Shown in pieces: positions 31,081 through 41,800 of a stretch of 64,000 bases of DNA. The stretch lies in assembly GCA_963575745.1 (NCBI GenBank), contig CAUYUJ010009746.1, positions 36,001 to 100,000 of the forward strand, in the 5' to 3' direction. Position 1 is the first letter of the stretch, and each line of letters starts with the position of its first letter. The notes beneath the pieces are model-generated. The model worked only from the letters and a program-made list of their open reading frames with translations, had not been told where the DNA came from and did not search any database. The position numbers and the translations under genes are program-made. This DNA is from Prorocentrum cordatum (lineage: Eukaryota > Sar > Dinophyceae > Prorocentrales > Prorocentraceae).

Positions 31081-34000
31081 GGCGGCCACGTTGGGCTCTC
31101 TGGCCTCCGGGGCGAGGGCGCGGCCGATTCTCGCGCGCCCCAGCCCCGCCCGGAAAACGGTGCACTGGCGGAGCGCGGGCAGATCGGGCCCCCCCCGCCA
31201 CCCCGGCAGAGCAGCCCCGGCCCAGCCGCCCCGCCCCTCCCGCTTCTCGTCTCGTCAACGATTACCGCGGTCTGCGCGCGCAGGCGCGCTGGAGACGCGC
31301 GCTTGCGACGACGGCCAGAATGGCTTGTGATCCCCCCGCGAGACGCCGCGCCCGCGGGCCCCAGGAAGCCTTCATCTATCGCGATTTTCTTGTCTGGACA
31401 AGCTGCGCGTTCAATTTTTCGGGGGGTCATTCTGCAAGCAGCTCGTGGATGCGCGAAGCCGTCTGGCCAGGGCTGGTCAGATCACGCCGCGCCGATGTTC
31501 AGAAGTCGCCCTGCCCCAGCCCCTCTCCCAACGTGAGCGCGCCATCCCAGCGCGTCTCTTCAGGACTTCCGAGTTTCGCTTGGCGCTAGCAAGGGGGATC
31601 GAATTCGTTGATCCTGCATCTGCCGTCGAGGCTCGGGCGGGCGCATGTCTCTCGCGCGCGAATCTGCCGCGCTCGCGCGATGCAAGCTTCAGGGGCTCGG
31701 TTTTCATGCAACGCGAACCCAGGCGCGCCAGTCAATCGCGCGCGCTCTTTCAGGTCCACGCGCGCCGAGCGTCGCAACGGCCATCCCACTGCTGCGCGCC
31801 CTCTCGTCGCGCGCCCCCCTGCTGCCCTCTACCTCGTCGTCGTCGTCGATGAGGTCGCCTCTCTCATTGGCCCGACCTTATTCCATATTGCCCGCGGCGC
31901 AGTCAACGACGAATGGCGCCGGCGCGGGGCCTTTCCAGGCAGCGCGCCAGCCTCCTTGCGCTAGAGAAGGGTCGGGGGGAAAGGCGCCCGCCGCGCTCGT
32001 CGCTGGGCCCCGCGGGCCCGACAGCGGGCCCGACAGCTCGGGCCCGAAGCGGGCCCCGCGGGATCAGAACCCAGGCGCGCGGCCCCAAGCCAGCGCGCGC
32101 AAGTGATCGCGATATCATTCACGCTGCCCAGGAATTTGCGCAATCGGCGTTTGTTGGGCGCCCGACTTGCGAGAGTGAGATTCGCGGCGCCCTGCCCTAT
32201 GCCACCCCCCCCCACGCCCCGCCCCGCGTTCGACGCCCCCGCGCTCGGGGAGGGCGCGCTCGCGCGCGCGCTCCGGCGAGCCAAGCTGGTCGCCCCTTGC
32301 CCTGATCATCGGCCCTGATCCGCCCCCCATTCGCCGCCTGGCCCCCCACCCCTCCGCCGCCGCCATCCCCCGCCGAGGTCTCGAGCGCATCCACCCGGGC
32401 AGCTATAGACCCTGCGAGCCAGTCGCTATTCCCGTTTTGACCCGAAAGAGAGGAGAGCTCGGACGTCGCTCGAACAGCGCGGAAGCGCCGGGATCTGCGG
32501 CCCTTCAGATTGAAAACCAGCGACGTGCAAACCATAGGGCGCCCCGCCAAACCTCTCAGCGAACGGATTCATGACAGCCAGCAAGGGCACATACATGTCA
32601 GGTCGTAAAGTTTTCGCCACGTTCGGAAAAGTACCCCTGACCCCGATGCGCGAGTTGGCCAGCGGCGCCCTCCCAGGGAACCCCCTTTTCAAGAAGTTTG
32701 TGGGCGCTTGCCATGGGTACCCTGCCACGTCCACTCGAAGGGCCATGCCCCGCCCGAGATCATGGCATTGCGAGAGCTGCGGTGACGATGGTGGGCCCAT
32801 TTTGCCGCGCGTCGCCCAGCTCGCCACGATTGCCGAGACTTTCTGCTTCGCAGCAGCGAGTGCTGAAGTTGCTCTCCAGCCTGCCAAGTGCGTCGCCGCG
32901 CCTCTCTGGGCCCCAGTACACGACAACGGCCTCCACCACGCCCTGGAAGATCTGCGCGCCGCCAATCCGAGGTGGCAAGGTTTTATGGGTTCTGGCGTTG
33001 CGAAGTGCATTGGGGCCTGGTCGGACCCTTGGCGACAGCGGCTCAGCAATGGAAGCGGCTCGTGGAAAAGTGGAAGGCACGCGCCCATGTTGCCAGTCTT
33101 TCTCGCGCCCCCCATTCCTGCCCTCTCCCTGCGCTCGGTTGCGCCGCCCGCCTGTTCCTTCCAGTTGCGAGATGTATCAAGAGATGGGCGCGTGGACTGC
33201 ACAAACTGTGCCGTTTGCTGCCGAACTCGGTGAAGAAGCAGATCTGGTGCCCCTCAGAATGTTGCGCCCCGGTGGGGGGGGGCTGGCTTGATCCCCGCTC
33301 TCGCTGTTGCTTCGACTTGGCGCACGCGCGTGCCAGCTTTTCTGTTTCGGGGTGGCGCTCAGCGAAGAAAGCGAACACAAAGTTCGGCAGAGCTCGCAGC
33401 CCTTTTGCTTCGCTTTGCCGTTCAAATGTGACCTCCAGCCCGGCGGCGCGAAGACGCCGCGATCGTGGAACGTTCCACGGAGGCTTGTCTCTGCAAGCCT
33501 GCCAGAGTTGATCGCGCATGCTCGGCGTCTGCGGGCATCCAGCGCGCTGCCGTTAGATCGGGGGGGCGGAGGTCGACCCGATGCGGTCCCGTGGCCAGTC
33601 GCAAACGCATGCGTGCAGCGGCGGGTCCCAGAGCGGGCTGCATGGGGTGTTATGGGGAAAAATTGCATCCAGCATTCTGTAACGTGTGCTCATCTGTTAG
33701 AGATGGCAGATGACCTTCAGCGCCCTCTGATCAGCGATGTGCTAGGTCGTGTGGGTCTGGGAGGTGTTGCCGCGCACCGGGGTCAGCAATCGTTCGGCTA
33801 TGTTGTTCGCTCGCTCGCAGCTTGCTTGCAGCATGCAGTGCAAGGGGGGAGATCGGCACCGCCCCCCGAACGTTTACGCAACTTCCCCCGCTGATGCTCG
33901 CTGCCGCGCGCTCGCTATCCAGCGGTTGCGAGCGGCGCAGGTGGGCGCCAGGAGCTCCCCGCTCTGCTCCTCCTCCTGGGCTTCTCCTTCGCGCCCCACC

Positions 34001-34320
34001 CGCGCCGTAAAATCGGCGGGCACGGCGGGTACTGTCAGCCGCGCCGGCGACGTCGGCAGACCTTTCCCCGTTTGGCGCTCCGCCAGACCGATGCGGACTG
34101 CCGCCGAGCAGAGGGCGCAGGCGTCCCGCGCCCAGGCCCGCGTGGTCTCGACGATGCCGCGCAGTGTCGACGCCCTCATCCATCGGGGGTGCCAGCAGAC
34201 GCGGCTCGGCGCGGCTTTGACTGCCGCTCTGGAGGGCGGATTTCTCGCGTTCTCTGTCGCGGCCACGGAGGCGGCGGTTCTGGCGAAGGCAATGCCGCGG
34301 GAGCAGGCCACGGGGTCGGC
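31081..34320. other. GC-rich stretch without a supported gene
   Basis: Many open frames on both strands. The longest plus-strand candidates (32571-33233, with a WHCESCGDDGG stretch) and minus-strand candidates (32426-33202) overlap each other and have no recognised domain. CGCG-rich words are common at 31640-32300. No repeat array was seen. Confidence 0.45.
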
Positions 34321-34323
34321 ACC

Positions 34324-34480
34324 ATGGGCGCCCTCAGCCCGCGCGGCCCACGCGACGGCCTCTTCGTGACCCCCGCGGACGTGGCGGAGATCGAGGCCGA
34401 GCTCGAGGCGCTCAAGGCCCAGGCCGCGGCCGCGGCGGCCGAAGCGGCCTCGCTCGCGCGCGCCAGTCTCCGACGCCCTG
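34324..34480 (+). CDS. Possible small coiled-coil coding fragment
   Basis: From an ATG at 34324 the frame reads MGALSPRGPRDGLFVTPADVAEIEAELEALKAQ followed by Ala-rich helix. VTPADVAEIEAELEALKAQ has good heptad character and looks like protein sequence. The reading frame continues beyond 34480 but becomes Arg/Gly/Pro-rich and then runs into the 90-bp module relic, so an exon end or a broken gene is likely. No function assigned. Confidence 0.3.
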
Positions 34481-34937
34481 GGCGCGGCCGCCCCCGACGC
34501 CGCGGGAACTTACGACGCCCGTGGCCGAGGCCCGGGAGTAGCGGGCGGAGGCCTGGTGGTGGATGCGCAGAAGGGCCACCCGCGGGCCGGCCCGTTCCCG
34601 CCCGCGCGGCCGAAACCGCCGTACGACCTTTCAGCGGTTGGCGAGGGCAAGTGCGATGCGCGAACACTGCGCGTTGGCGGCAGCCATGGACGAGCTCTGC
34701 GCCGCCGAGGCTGCCCTTTTCAGCTGTGCCCCCAGCTCCTCCTCTGCCGCCTGGGCAGCGACCTGGGCCACAAGGGCGAGTGCGGCTCCGCGGAGCGTCA
34801 GTGACCCTCCTCCCCGACCCGTCGGGAGGGCTGCGTCGGGCCTGGCATGGTCTTCCACTAGGCCGCCTGCCCGGTCCGGAGGTCTCCAACCCGTTCGGCC
34901 TGGTGCTCCTCTTCGGCCTCGGGGCGGGGCCGCCTTG
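34481..34937. other. GC-rich spacer, no gene
   Basis: Overlapping frames on both strands with no motif. Confidence 0.4.
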
Positions 34938-35235
34938 CTACGGTGGGGTGCGCCGAATAGAACGTGGGGACGCCATGCGAACTGTGCCGCCCAGGCGTTC
35001 GGGGGGAGCTCCCTGTGGGCCACGATCCTCGTCAGGGATGTGCCGAATGGGCGCGCAGCAGGAGGAGGAGGAGGAGGAGGAGGAGGAGGAGGAGGAGGAG
35101 GAGGAGGATGAGGAGGAGGAGGAGGAGTAGGATGAGGAGGAGGATAAGGAGAGGGGAGACGAAGAGAGGAGAGAAGAGGAGGAGACGCGCGGCGCTGCTG
35201 GCTCAAAACGAGGACCCAATTCACAAGAGGGTTAG
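34938..35235 (+). repeat. Relic of the 90-bp module with GGA tract and module end
   Basis: One diverged 90-bp unit reads GTPCELCRPGVRGELPVGH...QGCAEW (C-x2-C, GH, GCAE). A GGA tract follows (35061-35130), then purine-rich sequence, then GGCTCAAAACGAGGACCCAA (35200-35219). This is the clearest plus-strand copy of the module. Confidence 0.75.
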
Positions 35236-35238
35236 GGG

Positions 35239-35268
35239 AAACTCGAAGGTCCACGCGGACCTCCGAGA
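35239..35268. repeat. Collapsed remnant of the palindromic element
   Basis: AACTCGAAGGTCC is followed almost directly by CGCGGACCTCCGAG, as if only the outer arms of the 17.4-kb-type palindrome were left after loss of the centre. Confidence 0.55.
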
Positions 35269-35640
35269 TGCTATGCTGATGCGCTCGTTGTTTCATCCCA
35301 CGCTTGTTGCACCCCGTTGACGAACACCCGAGGGACGCTCGTTGTCTCGGCGACCCCCCGGCAGGCGCTGATGGACAACTCCTACAAGAAGGTCTGGACC
35401 CGCGACCGGGGTCGGACCGACGACGGCAAGCAGAAGCGCGTGCCGTCGGGCCGCGCGCCGAGACGCCAGGCCTCCCCGATGGGGGCCCGAGCAGATGCCG
35501 CCGCCCGTCCTGGTCGCGTCACACGGGCTCTGTAAGGGAGCGGCGGTCCTGGCCGACATGGGGTCACATAGCCGCGTTGGACCGCGGGGCCGACACGGGG
35601 TCACACTCCAGGCCTCCCAAGTAGCAGGCCAGCCACACTT

Positions 35641-35750
35641 GGGGGAGCTGTGGTCCTTACCCCCCTGGGGACCCATCGATTTCGACACCCCTCTCGAGAG
35701 GTCGTCGATGCGATGGGTTCCCCCAGGGGGGTAAGGACCACAGCTCCCCC
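35641..35750. repeat. Inverted repeat, about 38-bp arms
   Basis: 35641-35678 (GGGGGAGCTGTGGTCCTTAC onward) pairs with 35711-35750 (ends GTAAGGACCACAGCTCCCCC) with one indel. The loop is about 32 bp and includes CTCTCGAGAG, itself a palindrome. No gene. Confidence 0.85.
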
Positions 35751-35793
35751 AGTTGCGGCTGGTCGGAGTAGGGTCCGAGTATCGAATGAGAGA

Positions 35794-35966
35794 GATTGCA
35801 AAAGCATGCACTTTTGGAGCTCCGCGCGGAGTTCTTGGATCGGCGTGGGGCCCCCTGGCGGCGCCTGTGGCGCTGGCTCTGGCGCGCTCCGCGCGCCAGG
35901 GAGGAAGGGGCAGCCGGGATCCAAGAAATCCGCTCGGATCTCCGAGAAATTGTGTCCGTGTTTTTT
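35794..35966. mobile_element. Palindromic element, copy 2
   Basis: The left end GATTGCAAAAGCATG, then GGAGCTCCGCGCGGAGTTCT and TGGATCGGCG, pairs loosely with GATCCAAGAAATCCGCTCGG and ATCTCCGAGAAA on the right. The central CTGGCGCGCTCCGCGCGCCAGG hairpin matches the centre of the 17.4-kb copy. Confidence 0.7.
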
Positions 35967-35991
35967 TCGTTCCTCTCGAGCAGATGGGGTC

Positions 35992-36030
35992 GGAGGATCG
36001 CGCCGCGTCGGCGATGCGGCGCGATCCTCC
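35992..36030. repeat. Perfect 15-bp-arm hairpin
   Basis: GGAGGATCGCGCCGC (35992-36006) and GCGGCGCGATCCTCC (36016-36030) with a 9-base loop, 26 bp beyond the palindromic element. Confidence 0.9.
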
Positions 36031-36164
36031 AGCCCCACCCGCCCGGATCCCAGTTGGCAGGTCTCCGAGAGACAGCGCAGGCCCAGGCTCGGCCGACGCC
36101 TCGGGCGGAAGAGATCGGTCGCCCTGGATCGGATGGATCGTCCCCCTCGGTGAACGTTCGCTCC

Positions 36165-36660
36165 TCCTCTGTCTCCTCCTCCTCCTCCTCCCTCTTCATC
36201 CTCCTTCTCCTCCTTCTCGATCCCAAGCCTCCTCCTGCCCGATCCTCCTCCTCTTCCTCCTCCTCCTCCTCCTCCTCCTCCACCGCCTCCTCTTCCCGAG
36301 TCTCTTCCTCTCTCTCATTCACTCTCTCTCTATCTCTCTCTCTCTCTCTTCGGTCTCTTGGCCATAAGCTTCTCCGAACGCGGCCATCCCTCCTCCTCCT
36401 CCTCCTCTTCCTCCGCCTCTATATCCTCCTCCGTCTTGTCTCCTCCTCCTCCTCCTCCTTCTCCTCCTTCTTCTCCTTCTCCTCCTTCTCCTCCTCTTCC
36501 TTCTCCTCCTCCTCCTCCTCCTCCTCCCCATCCTTCTCCTGCCTGATCCCCCTCCTCTTCTTCCTCCTTCTCCATGTCCTCTTCCACCGCCTTCTCTACC
36601 CGATCCTCCTTCTCCTTTTCCGCCTCCTCCTCCTCATCCTTCTCCTCGCGTTCCAGGCCC
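36165..36660 (-). repeat. TCC-rich polypyrimidine tract with CT run
   Basis: About 500 bp of CTC/TCC triplets on the plus strand with a (CT)n run at about 36315-36350. Confidence 0.95.
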
Positions 36661-37990
36661 CTCCCAGCGGATCTCGCACGGGACGCAGGACGAAAGCCTC
36701 GCCACCAGTTAGCGGCTGCAACAGGGGAGAACAGCCCAGGGCAGGGTGGGGGAGCCTTACATGCATCCAGAAGCTCCGATCGCCCATGTCTCCACGAGGC
36801 TCCCCGGCGAGTGTTGATGCAATGTCCGCCCCTGGGCGATCTAACTTTGTCGCATCCGCCGAATGAAGGAGAGGGATCCCGTGGGAAACCCTTCCCGGAG
36901 GCGCTCCCGTGCTTTCGGCTTTCCAGGGGGCCCTCCACGGGCCCTTGGATCGCCAGAGAGCGACACGGAACGAGGACCGGCTCACCTTGGAAAGCCATGG
37001 GGGCCCAGGGCCGTTCTGCCTAGAAGGTCCCGCTTCCTGGTGCCTCCGAGACAGCAGGTTCATTAAAACAGGTTTATCAGAGAGGACTGTGACATCGCCA
37101 GGGGAGGTCGGCGCCCCTGTAGCTGAGGCAGGCTCGCAGTGCGGCGTGCGGGTCGCCTTCTGCGCACCTCACACGGACACAATTGTTCGAGAACAAATCG
37201 ATGTGAGAAGCAGGTGTCCAAGCGTCATTGTGTGCTTGCCTGGCTGTGGTTCGGCCCATCCATGGTCAGTTGCGACCCACCCGCACTTGGGCAGCGAAGC
37301 TCAGCTGGCAACCAAGGTGTGCCTTTCCTTCGACCCCGTATGGCTCGCAGGCGGAATCCTTCCGCACGCCATGTACGTGCCAGCTCCTTGTTGACGGCTG
37401 CTCTCCGAGACATTCAAGCGACACGTGTGGCAAATGTCGAGGCCCAAATTTGGGCATCATACGCTTGTCGCGCCTTCTTCTCGCAGCCAGAGGCAAGCGC
37501 CCCGTGCGCTGCGACACATCAAACTGCGAGGAAGCATGATCCGGCAAAGCCAGCCTCACGGATGCACCTTTCAAGGAATGGACTTTAGTAGCCTTTGGTT
37601 CCCGGCATGGCCGTCATGGGCTGGCTATCTGTGGGGCGGAAAGTGTTGCATGCAGTTGTTTTCGGCCACGCTGCCCTTGGCACATCCTTGACGATTCCGT
37701 ATCCCCATCCAGCCCTGCAAACATGACCTGCAGGCGAGTTGCCCCAATCAGGGAAGTGGTGCAATAAGTAGTGGAACTAAGGTGCGGGAGTTAATTTGTT
37801 TACGTAAATGTGTATATGTACATATGTATGTATGTCTTCGCTGCCCTTTCACAGGAGAGCGAGCAGGAGAAGGAGAGCAGACAGGAGGACGAGGATGTGA
37901 AGGAGGAGGACACCGATCAAGTAACAGCGAGCCCCCAATTTACTTCACCCCTCTTGATCTTAACAAGTCGTCGATTGGGGCCCTCTTGAG
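36661..37990. other. No supported gene
   Basis: Mixed sequence, somewhat less GC-rich after 37100. Open frames at 37139-37588 (plus) and 37266-37574 (minus) overlap each other and have no motif. A short TATGTA run lies at about 37810-37835 and a purine-rich patch at 37857-37915. Confidence 0.45.
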
Positions 37991-37994
37991 GTGA

Positions 37995-38145
37995 ACCCTA
38001 GGTGGGAGAAGCAAGAAGGGGAAGATAAGGAAGAGGAGGAGGATGAGGAGGAAGAGGAAGAAGAAGAGGAGAAAGAGGAGAGGAGGAGGACGAGGAGAGG
38101 AAGAGGGAAGGAGGGGCATGAACAGGACGAAGAGGCGGATGAGGG
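37995..38145 (+). repeat. GGA/GAA polypurine tract
   Basis: GAGGAGGAGGATGAGGAGG-type sequence on the plus strand, about 150 bp. Confidence 0.95.
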
Positions 38146-38189
38146 AGGAAGACGGCGACGGTGACGGCAACGATGATTCAACCGTAAAG

Positions 38190-38790
38190 GCCCTTGCAGA
38201 TCGTTCGTTCTGGAGCCTCTTGGAGCCATCTGGGAGCCCTCATGGGGCAGATGCTTTGCCATGAGGCTCGTTTGGGGGTCTCCTCGGGCATTCTTGGAGG
38301 CATCTCGGGTCCCGCAGGGGCCACATTGGAGGTGCTCAATTCAGGAGGGAGGGGCTCTTTCTCAGGGTTGCTCCTGTGGGGCCCGAACGCTCCCCTCTTG
38401 GGGCCCTCATGGGGTTCTTTCGGAGCACCCTGGGTGCTCTTGGGGTCGCCTTGGAGCCGTCCTGGCCTCCTCTTGGAGCTCTCGTTGGCCGCCTTGCAGC
38501 CATACAGAGGCCTCCGAAGTCCACTGAAAGCAACAAGATGAGACGTCAAAGATCATGTGTTGTCTTTAGGTATTGGGAGGATGTTGGCCTCTTTGGGGCA
38601 TCCTTGGGAGGCTCCGTGACCGTTCGGAGCTGTCTTGAAGGCATATTGGGTGCTCTTCGAGCATGTTGGAAGCCGCATTGAGCGATCTGTCATTATCTTA
38701 TTACATTTTGGAGGTCATCTTGGGCTCTCTTGGGGGGCCATCCTGGAGCTATCATGGGCACTCTGACCCCTTGGGCCCACCCCTCAAGAC
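38190..38790 (-). repeat. CAAGACGGCC-related array, minus orientation, strongly diverged
   Basis: CTCTTGGAGCC, CTCTTGGGGCC and CTTGGAGCTC words repeat at short irregular intervals. It is interrupted at about 38520-38580 by less GC-rich DNA, a layout similar to the AT-richer spacers of the 41.8-60 kb arrays. Confidence 0.6.
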
Positions 38791-39665
38791 CAGGGGGGAG
38801 GGGGCAAGGGGGGCAGGCGCAGGTATACACACACCCCTCCTCGAAGTTTATGAAGGGGCTTAGAAGAGGAAACGTATTAGACCATTCTCGCCCGGAGGGC
38901 TGGTGGGATTCCTCGATGCATGGTGGCTCCTTGCCGCTCAATGTGACGAGTCTTCAGTTTCTCCTGGGGGGTACTTTGGCGGCAAGTTTATGGAAGTGCC
39001 TTCGCACACAAAGCAACCACAGGCTGGGAATCATCTGGGTTAACTCAGAGGGCCTCCTGGGGGCGCCTCGGGGTGCTATGGGCCACTTGAGGCAGTCCTC
39101 GGGCATCCACCCTCGTCAGGTTGCCTGCTCGTTCGCGATCGCATTTGCTTCCCTCTCCTCAACTTGCTCAGGTTCGGGGGGGCTCTCAGACCCTACAGCC
39201 AGCTTCGCGAGGGGGATGATAGAGCACTGCGTGCAAGTCGCACCAAGGCTACGTCGTCATCTCGGTCCAGAGGAATGAGAATAAGAAGTTCTGGCCTCAG
39301 GTGCGCCCGACGGATCTCATGGTGCCAAATCGCTGGACTCTGATCGTGCATCCTTCACTGGTACAGTGTCGAGGCGGCTCGTCAGACCGACCGGAGAGTC
39401 TAGCCGACCAGGTCGGACGAAAGTGGGTGGATTGGGAAAGCGGGGGATTACGAAATTTGCAGCGTGCAGTTGGTTTCATCTCCACCGCCAGGCCCTATCC
39501 TCAATGCACGGCCGCTCTTGGCGCCGGGAGGTGCCGGGAAAATTGGCTGCACGCAGCTGATCCCCCAGCTTCCCCCTCTGCAATTCCCCCTTCGACCGCC
39601 CCGAGCCCAGGATCTGGCGCAAGTACCACCTCAAGAAGAGCCTCATCTCGAAGTAGGAAAGACTG
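38791..39665. other. No supported gene
   Basis: Unremarkable mixed sequence; a few GGGGG runs; no motif in the open frames. Confidence 0.45.
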
Positions 39666-39834
39666 GATAAACATAAACTGTCGTAGCTCCGCTCAGATTT
39701 CTCGGATTGGCGCTTGGCCACCCTGGCAGTGCCTCTGGCGCCGCCACCTGCGCGCCCCGCGCGCCAGGGAGGAGGGTCCAGCGCAGAACCAAGAAATCCG
39801 TGCGGACCTCCGAAAGTTCATGTTTTTGCAATCG
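39666..39834. mobile_element. Palindromic element, copy 3
   Basis: ATAAACATAAACTG then AGCTCCGCTCAGATTTCTCG and GATTGGCGC face AAGAAATCCGTGCGGACCTC, CGAAAGTTCATGTTTTTGCA and ATC. The centre again carries GCGCGCCCCGCGCGCCAGGG. Its right end is the reverse complement of the left end of copy 2 (GATTGCAAAA-CATG), confirming one family in both orientations. Confidence 0.7.
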
Positions 39835-41084
39835 TTTCTTCCTCCATCGTCGCCACCAACGTGCAGAGGTTAGGCGCGGAGGATCCAAGCTTCAAGGCGT
39901 ACGAGGTGAAGACAACGCAGGAGAGCTGCGCGGTCTCGCCTTCGCCAGCCGCCTCCAGCACCGATGCTTACCCCCTCTGATCTCTGATGCACGGCCATGG
40001 TCGGAGGCAGGTTTCGGCCCGGAACCATGGGGCACATCTCGATCCGATCAAGCCGACTCGATGTCGACTATGTCGACTCCGGCCGGCTCGTTCCCCTCTC
40101 GATTCAGCGGCACCGTAACGGGTACGCGCTAACGGGTACTTTGGAGATGTGCCGAAAGTTGCCGCTTTAGGGCCTCTTTCTGGCATTGCAGCGTTGCCCA
40201 CATCGGGGAGGGTTGGGTTCGCCGGGCCACTGGCCAAAGTACCCGTTAGTGGAGTCCCCGTTAGAGGGGCGCTGATCGATCCCGAGAAGGTCGGAGTTGC
40301 CACACAGGCTCGTGGGGCAAGGTTGGTCTCGCTGGGCCTGAGCCGACCCCAGCTCGACCCGAGGCCCCCCAGCTCGACCCGAGGCGCCCCAGCAGCCGTC
40401 GACATCACCCTTCTGGAACCAGACCCTCTGGCCGTTGCCGAGGAGACGACGATCCGAGGCGGCCCGATGCTTGCGCAGCTCTGTTGTGCATCCTGACGCA
40501 GCCACTCCGATTCGAGTTCGGCTCTGGATGCGGCCGGATTCGACGCACATTTCGAGTCGACCAGATTCGAGCCAAGTTCCCGGCCCGATGCTGCCTGATC
40601 TTGCCCCGCTGCTCCCTGACGCGTGGCCACCGTGGCAGGCGGTCCCCAGCGCCGCACGCAACAGCGCTGCTGCTCCGCCGCAGGCGCCGCGGGAGGGCCG
40701 GTCGAGACAGCGGCGGCTCTCCCGCCGGGCCCACATCCGCTCAAAAGCGGTCGATCGCTTTTGAGCGGATGTCCGGCGCCTGGGGGATCCCTGGAGCGGG
40801 ACCCCTCCCGGGGTCCATTCTGACCCGCTCGTCGAGGCGGATCAAACCCGGGGCGACTCGAAGCCTCCAGGAGGCCACAAAAAGAGCGAGCAGCCGCAGG
40901 GACGGCCGCCGTCGTCTCGACGGCCCTTCCTCCGGAGGAGAGCGTCAGCCGCAACGTCGCCGCGATCATCGGAGGGCCCCTCGAGCAGAACTGCAACGAG
41001 TGGCTGCTGTGGCACGGCACGACGCTGGAGGCAGCGGGTCAGATGGTCTCTCCGACGAGGGCCGCGTGTCTTGCGTCTCAGCGA
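39835..41084. other. Spacer with small repeats, no supported gene
   Basis: ACGGGTAC/CCCGTTAG words recur in both orientations at 40118-40270. A perfect 17-bp-arm hairpin at 40733-40772 is listed separately. Open frames on both strands lack motifs. Confidence 0.5.
40733..40772. repeat. Perfect 17-bp-arm hairpin
   Basis: ACATCCGCTCAAAAGCG (40733-40749) pairs perfectly with CGCTTTTGAGCGGATGT (40756-40772) around GTCGAT. Confidence 0.95.
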
Positions 41085-41150
41085 TCCTCCTCGTCCTCCT
41101 CCTCCTCCTCCTCCTCCTCCTCCTCCTCCTCCTCCTCCTCCTCCTCCTGG
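41085..41150 (-). repeat. TCC microsatellite
   Basis: About 65 bp of uninterrupted CTC triplets on the plus strand. Confidence 0.98.
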
Positions 41151-41538
41151 CCTCCCACCCCGCCCTTTCATCCTTGCCCTCGCCCCTCTTGTCTCGAAGA
41201 AGAATGCTTGCCAGCGTGGACCCCAAGCAATAATTCTTCACGCTCCGCGTATCCCCACCAGCTTGAACCAAAAGGCAATTCGGGTTTTCATCGTTTCACG
41301 GTCATGCTCTTTGAATTTGTGATCCTTGACTATTGTTGGAGACACTCTGGTCGGAGCCACGCCAGTGTTAAAGCGTTGCCCAATAGATTCTAGTATGACG
41401 GACATCCGCCGAGGATCTCGAGGCGACCTGCAAAAGGTGCGGCCTCCAACAGGCGTTTGGACAGAGCATTGGATCGCGGCGAAGCACCCGTTGCACCCGC
41501 CCATCGAATCGCCCGAACCACGTGCAAAAGCAAGCTCA

Positions 41539-41800
41539 GGCCAGGACACTGCAACTGTCAGGGCATTCGGAAAAGCCACGCAGTGGCAGCAAGCTCTGTC
41601 GGTACTACGGGTTATGGTTTTAAAAAAGATGGATTGCAACGTCTTCAGCTACAGCGCCAGAATCAGCGCGTGCGGGAAGGGCCAGCAGTGGCAGCGGGCC
41701 CTGGCGCTGCTGAGCGCGATGTGTAAGGCGAAGGTGGAGCCCGACGTCATCTATACTACAATGCAGGGCCCCGCGCGTGCGAGAAGGGCGATTCTGGTCA
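41539..41800 (+). pseudogene. PPR fragment: about two motifs running into a repeat array
   Basis: The frame reads GQDTATVRAFGKATQWQQAL, NVFSYSARISACGKGQQWQR and ALALLSAMCKAKVEPDVIYT: one diverged and one good 35-residue PPR motif. PPR proteins bind organellar RNA. After EPDVI the expected SYNAGISACEKG becomes YTTMQGPARARRAI, a decayed motif found at the start of other arrays, and then the CAAGACGGCC array begins. The open frame continues to 43089 only because the array lacks stops. No start codon is evident within the PPR part. It is a fragment or an exon of a larger PPR gene. Confidence 0.65.

Noticed and set aside
32426-33233. Opposed frames at 32571-33233 (plus) and 32426-33202 (minus) as a gene
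   Set aside because: Neither has a recognised motif, they overlap on opposite strands, and the sequence is GC-rich enough to give chance frames of this size.
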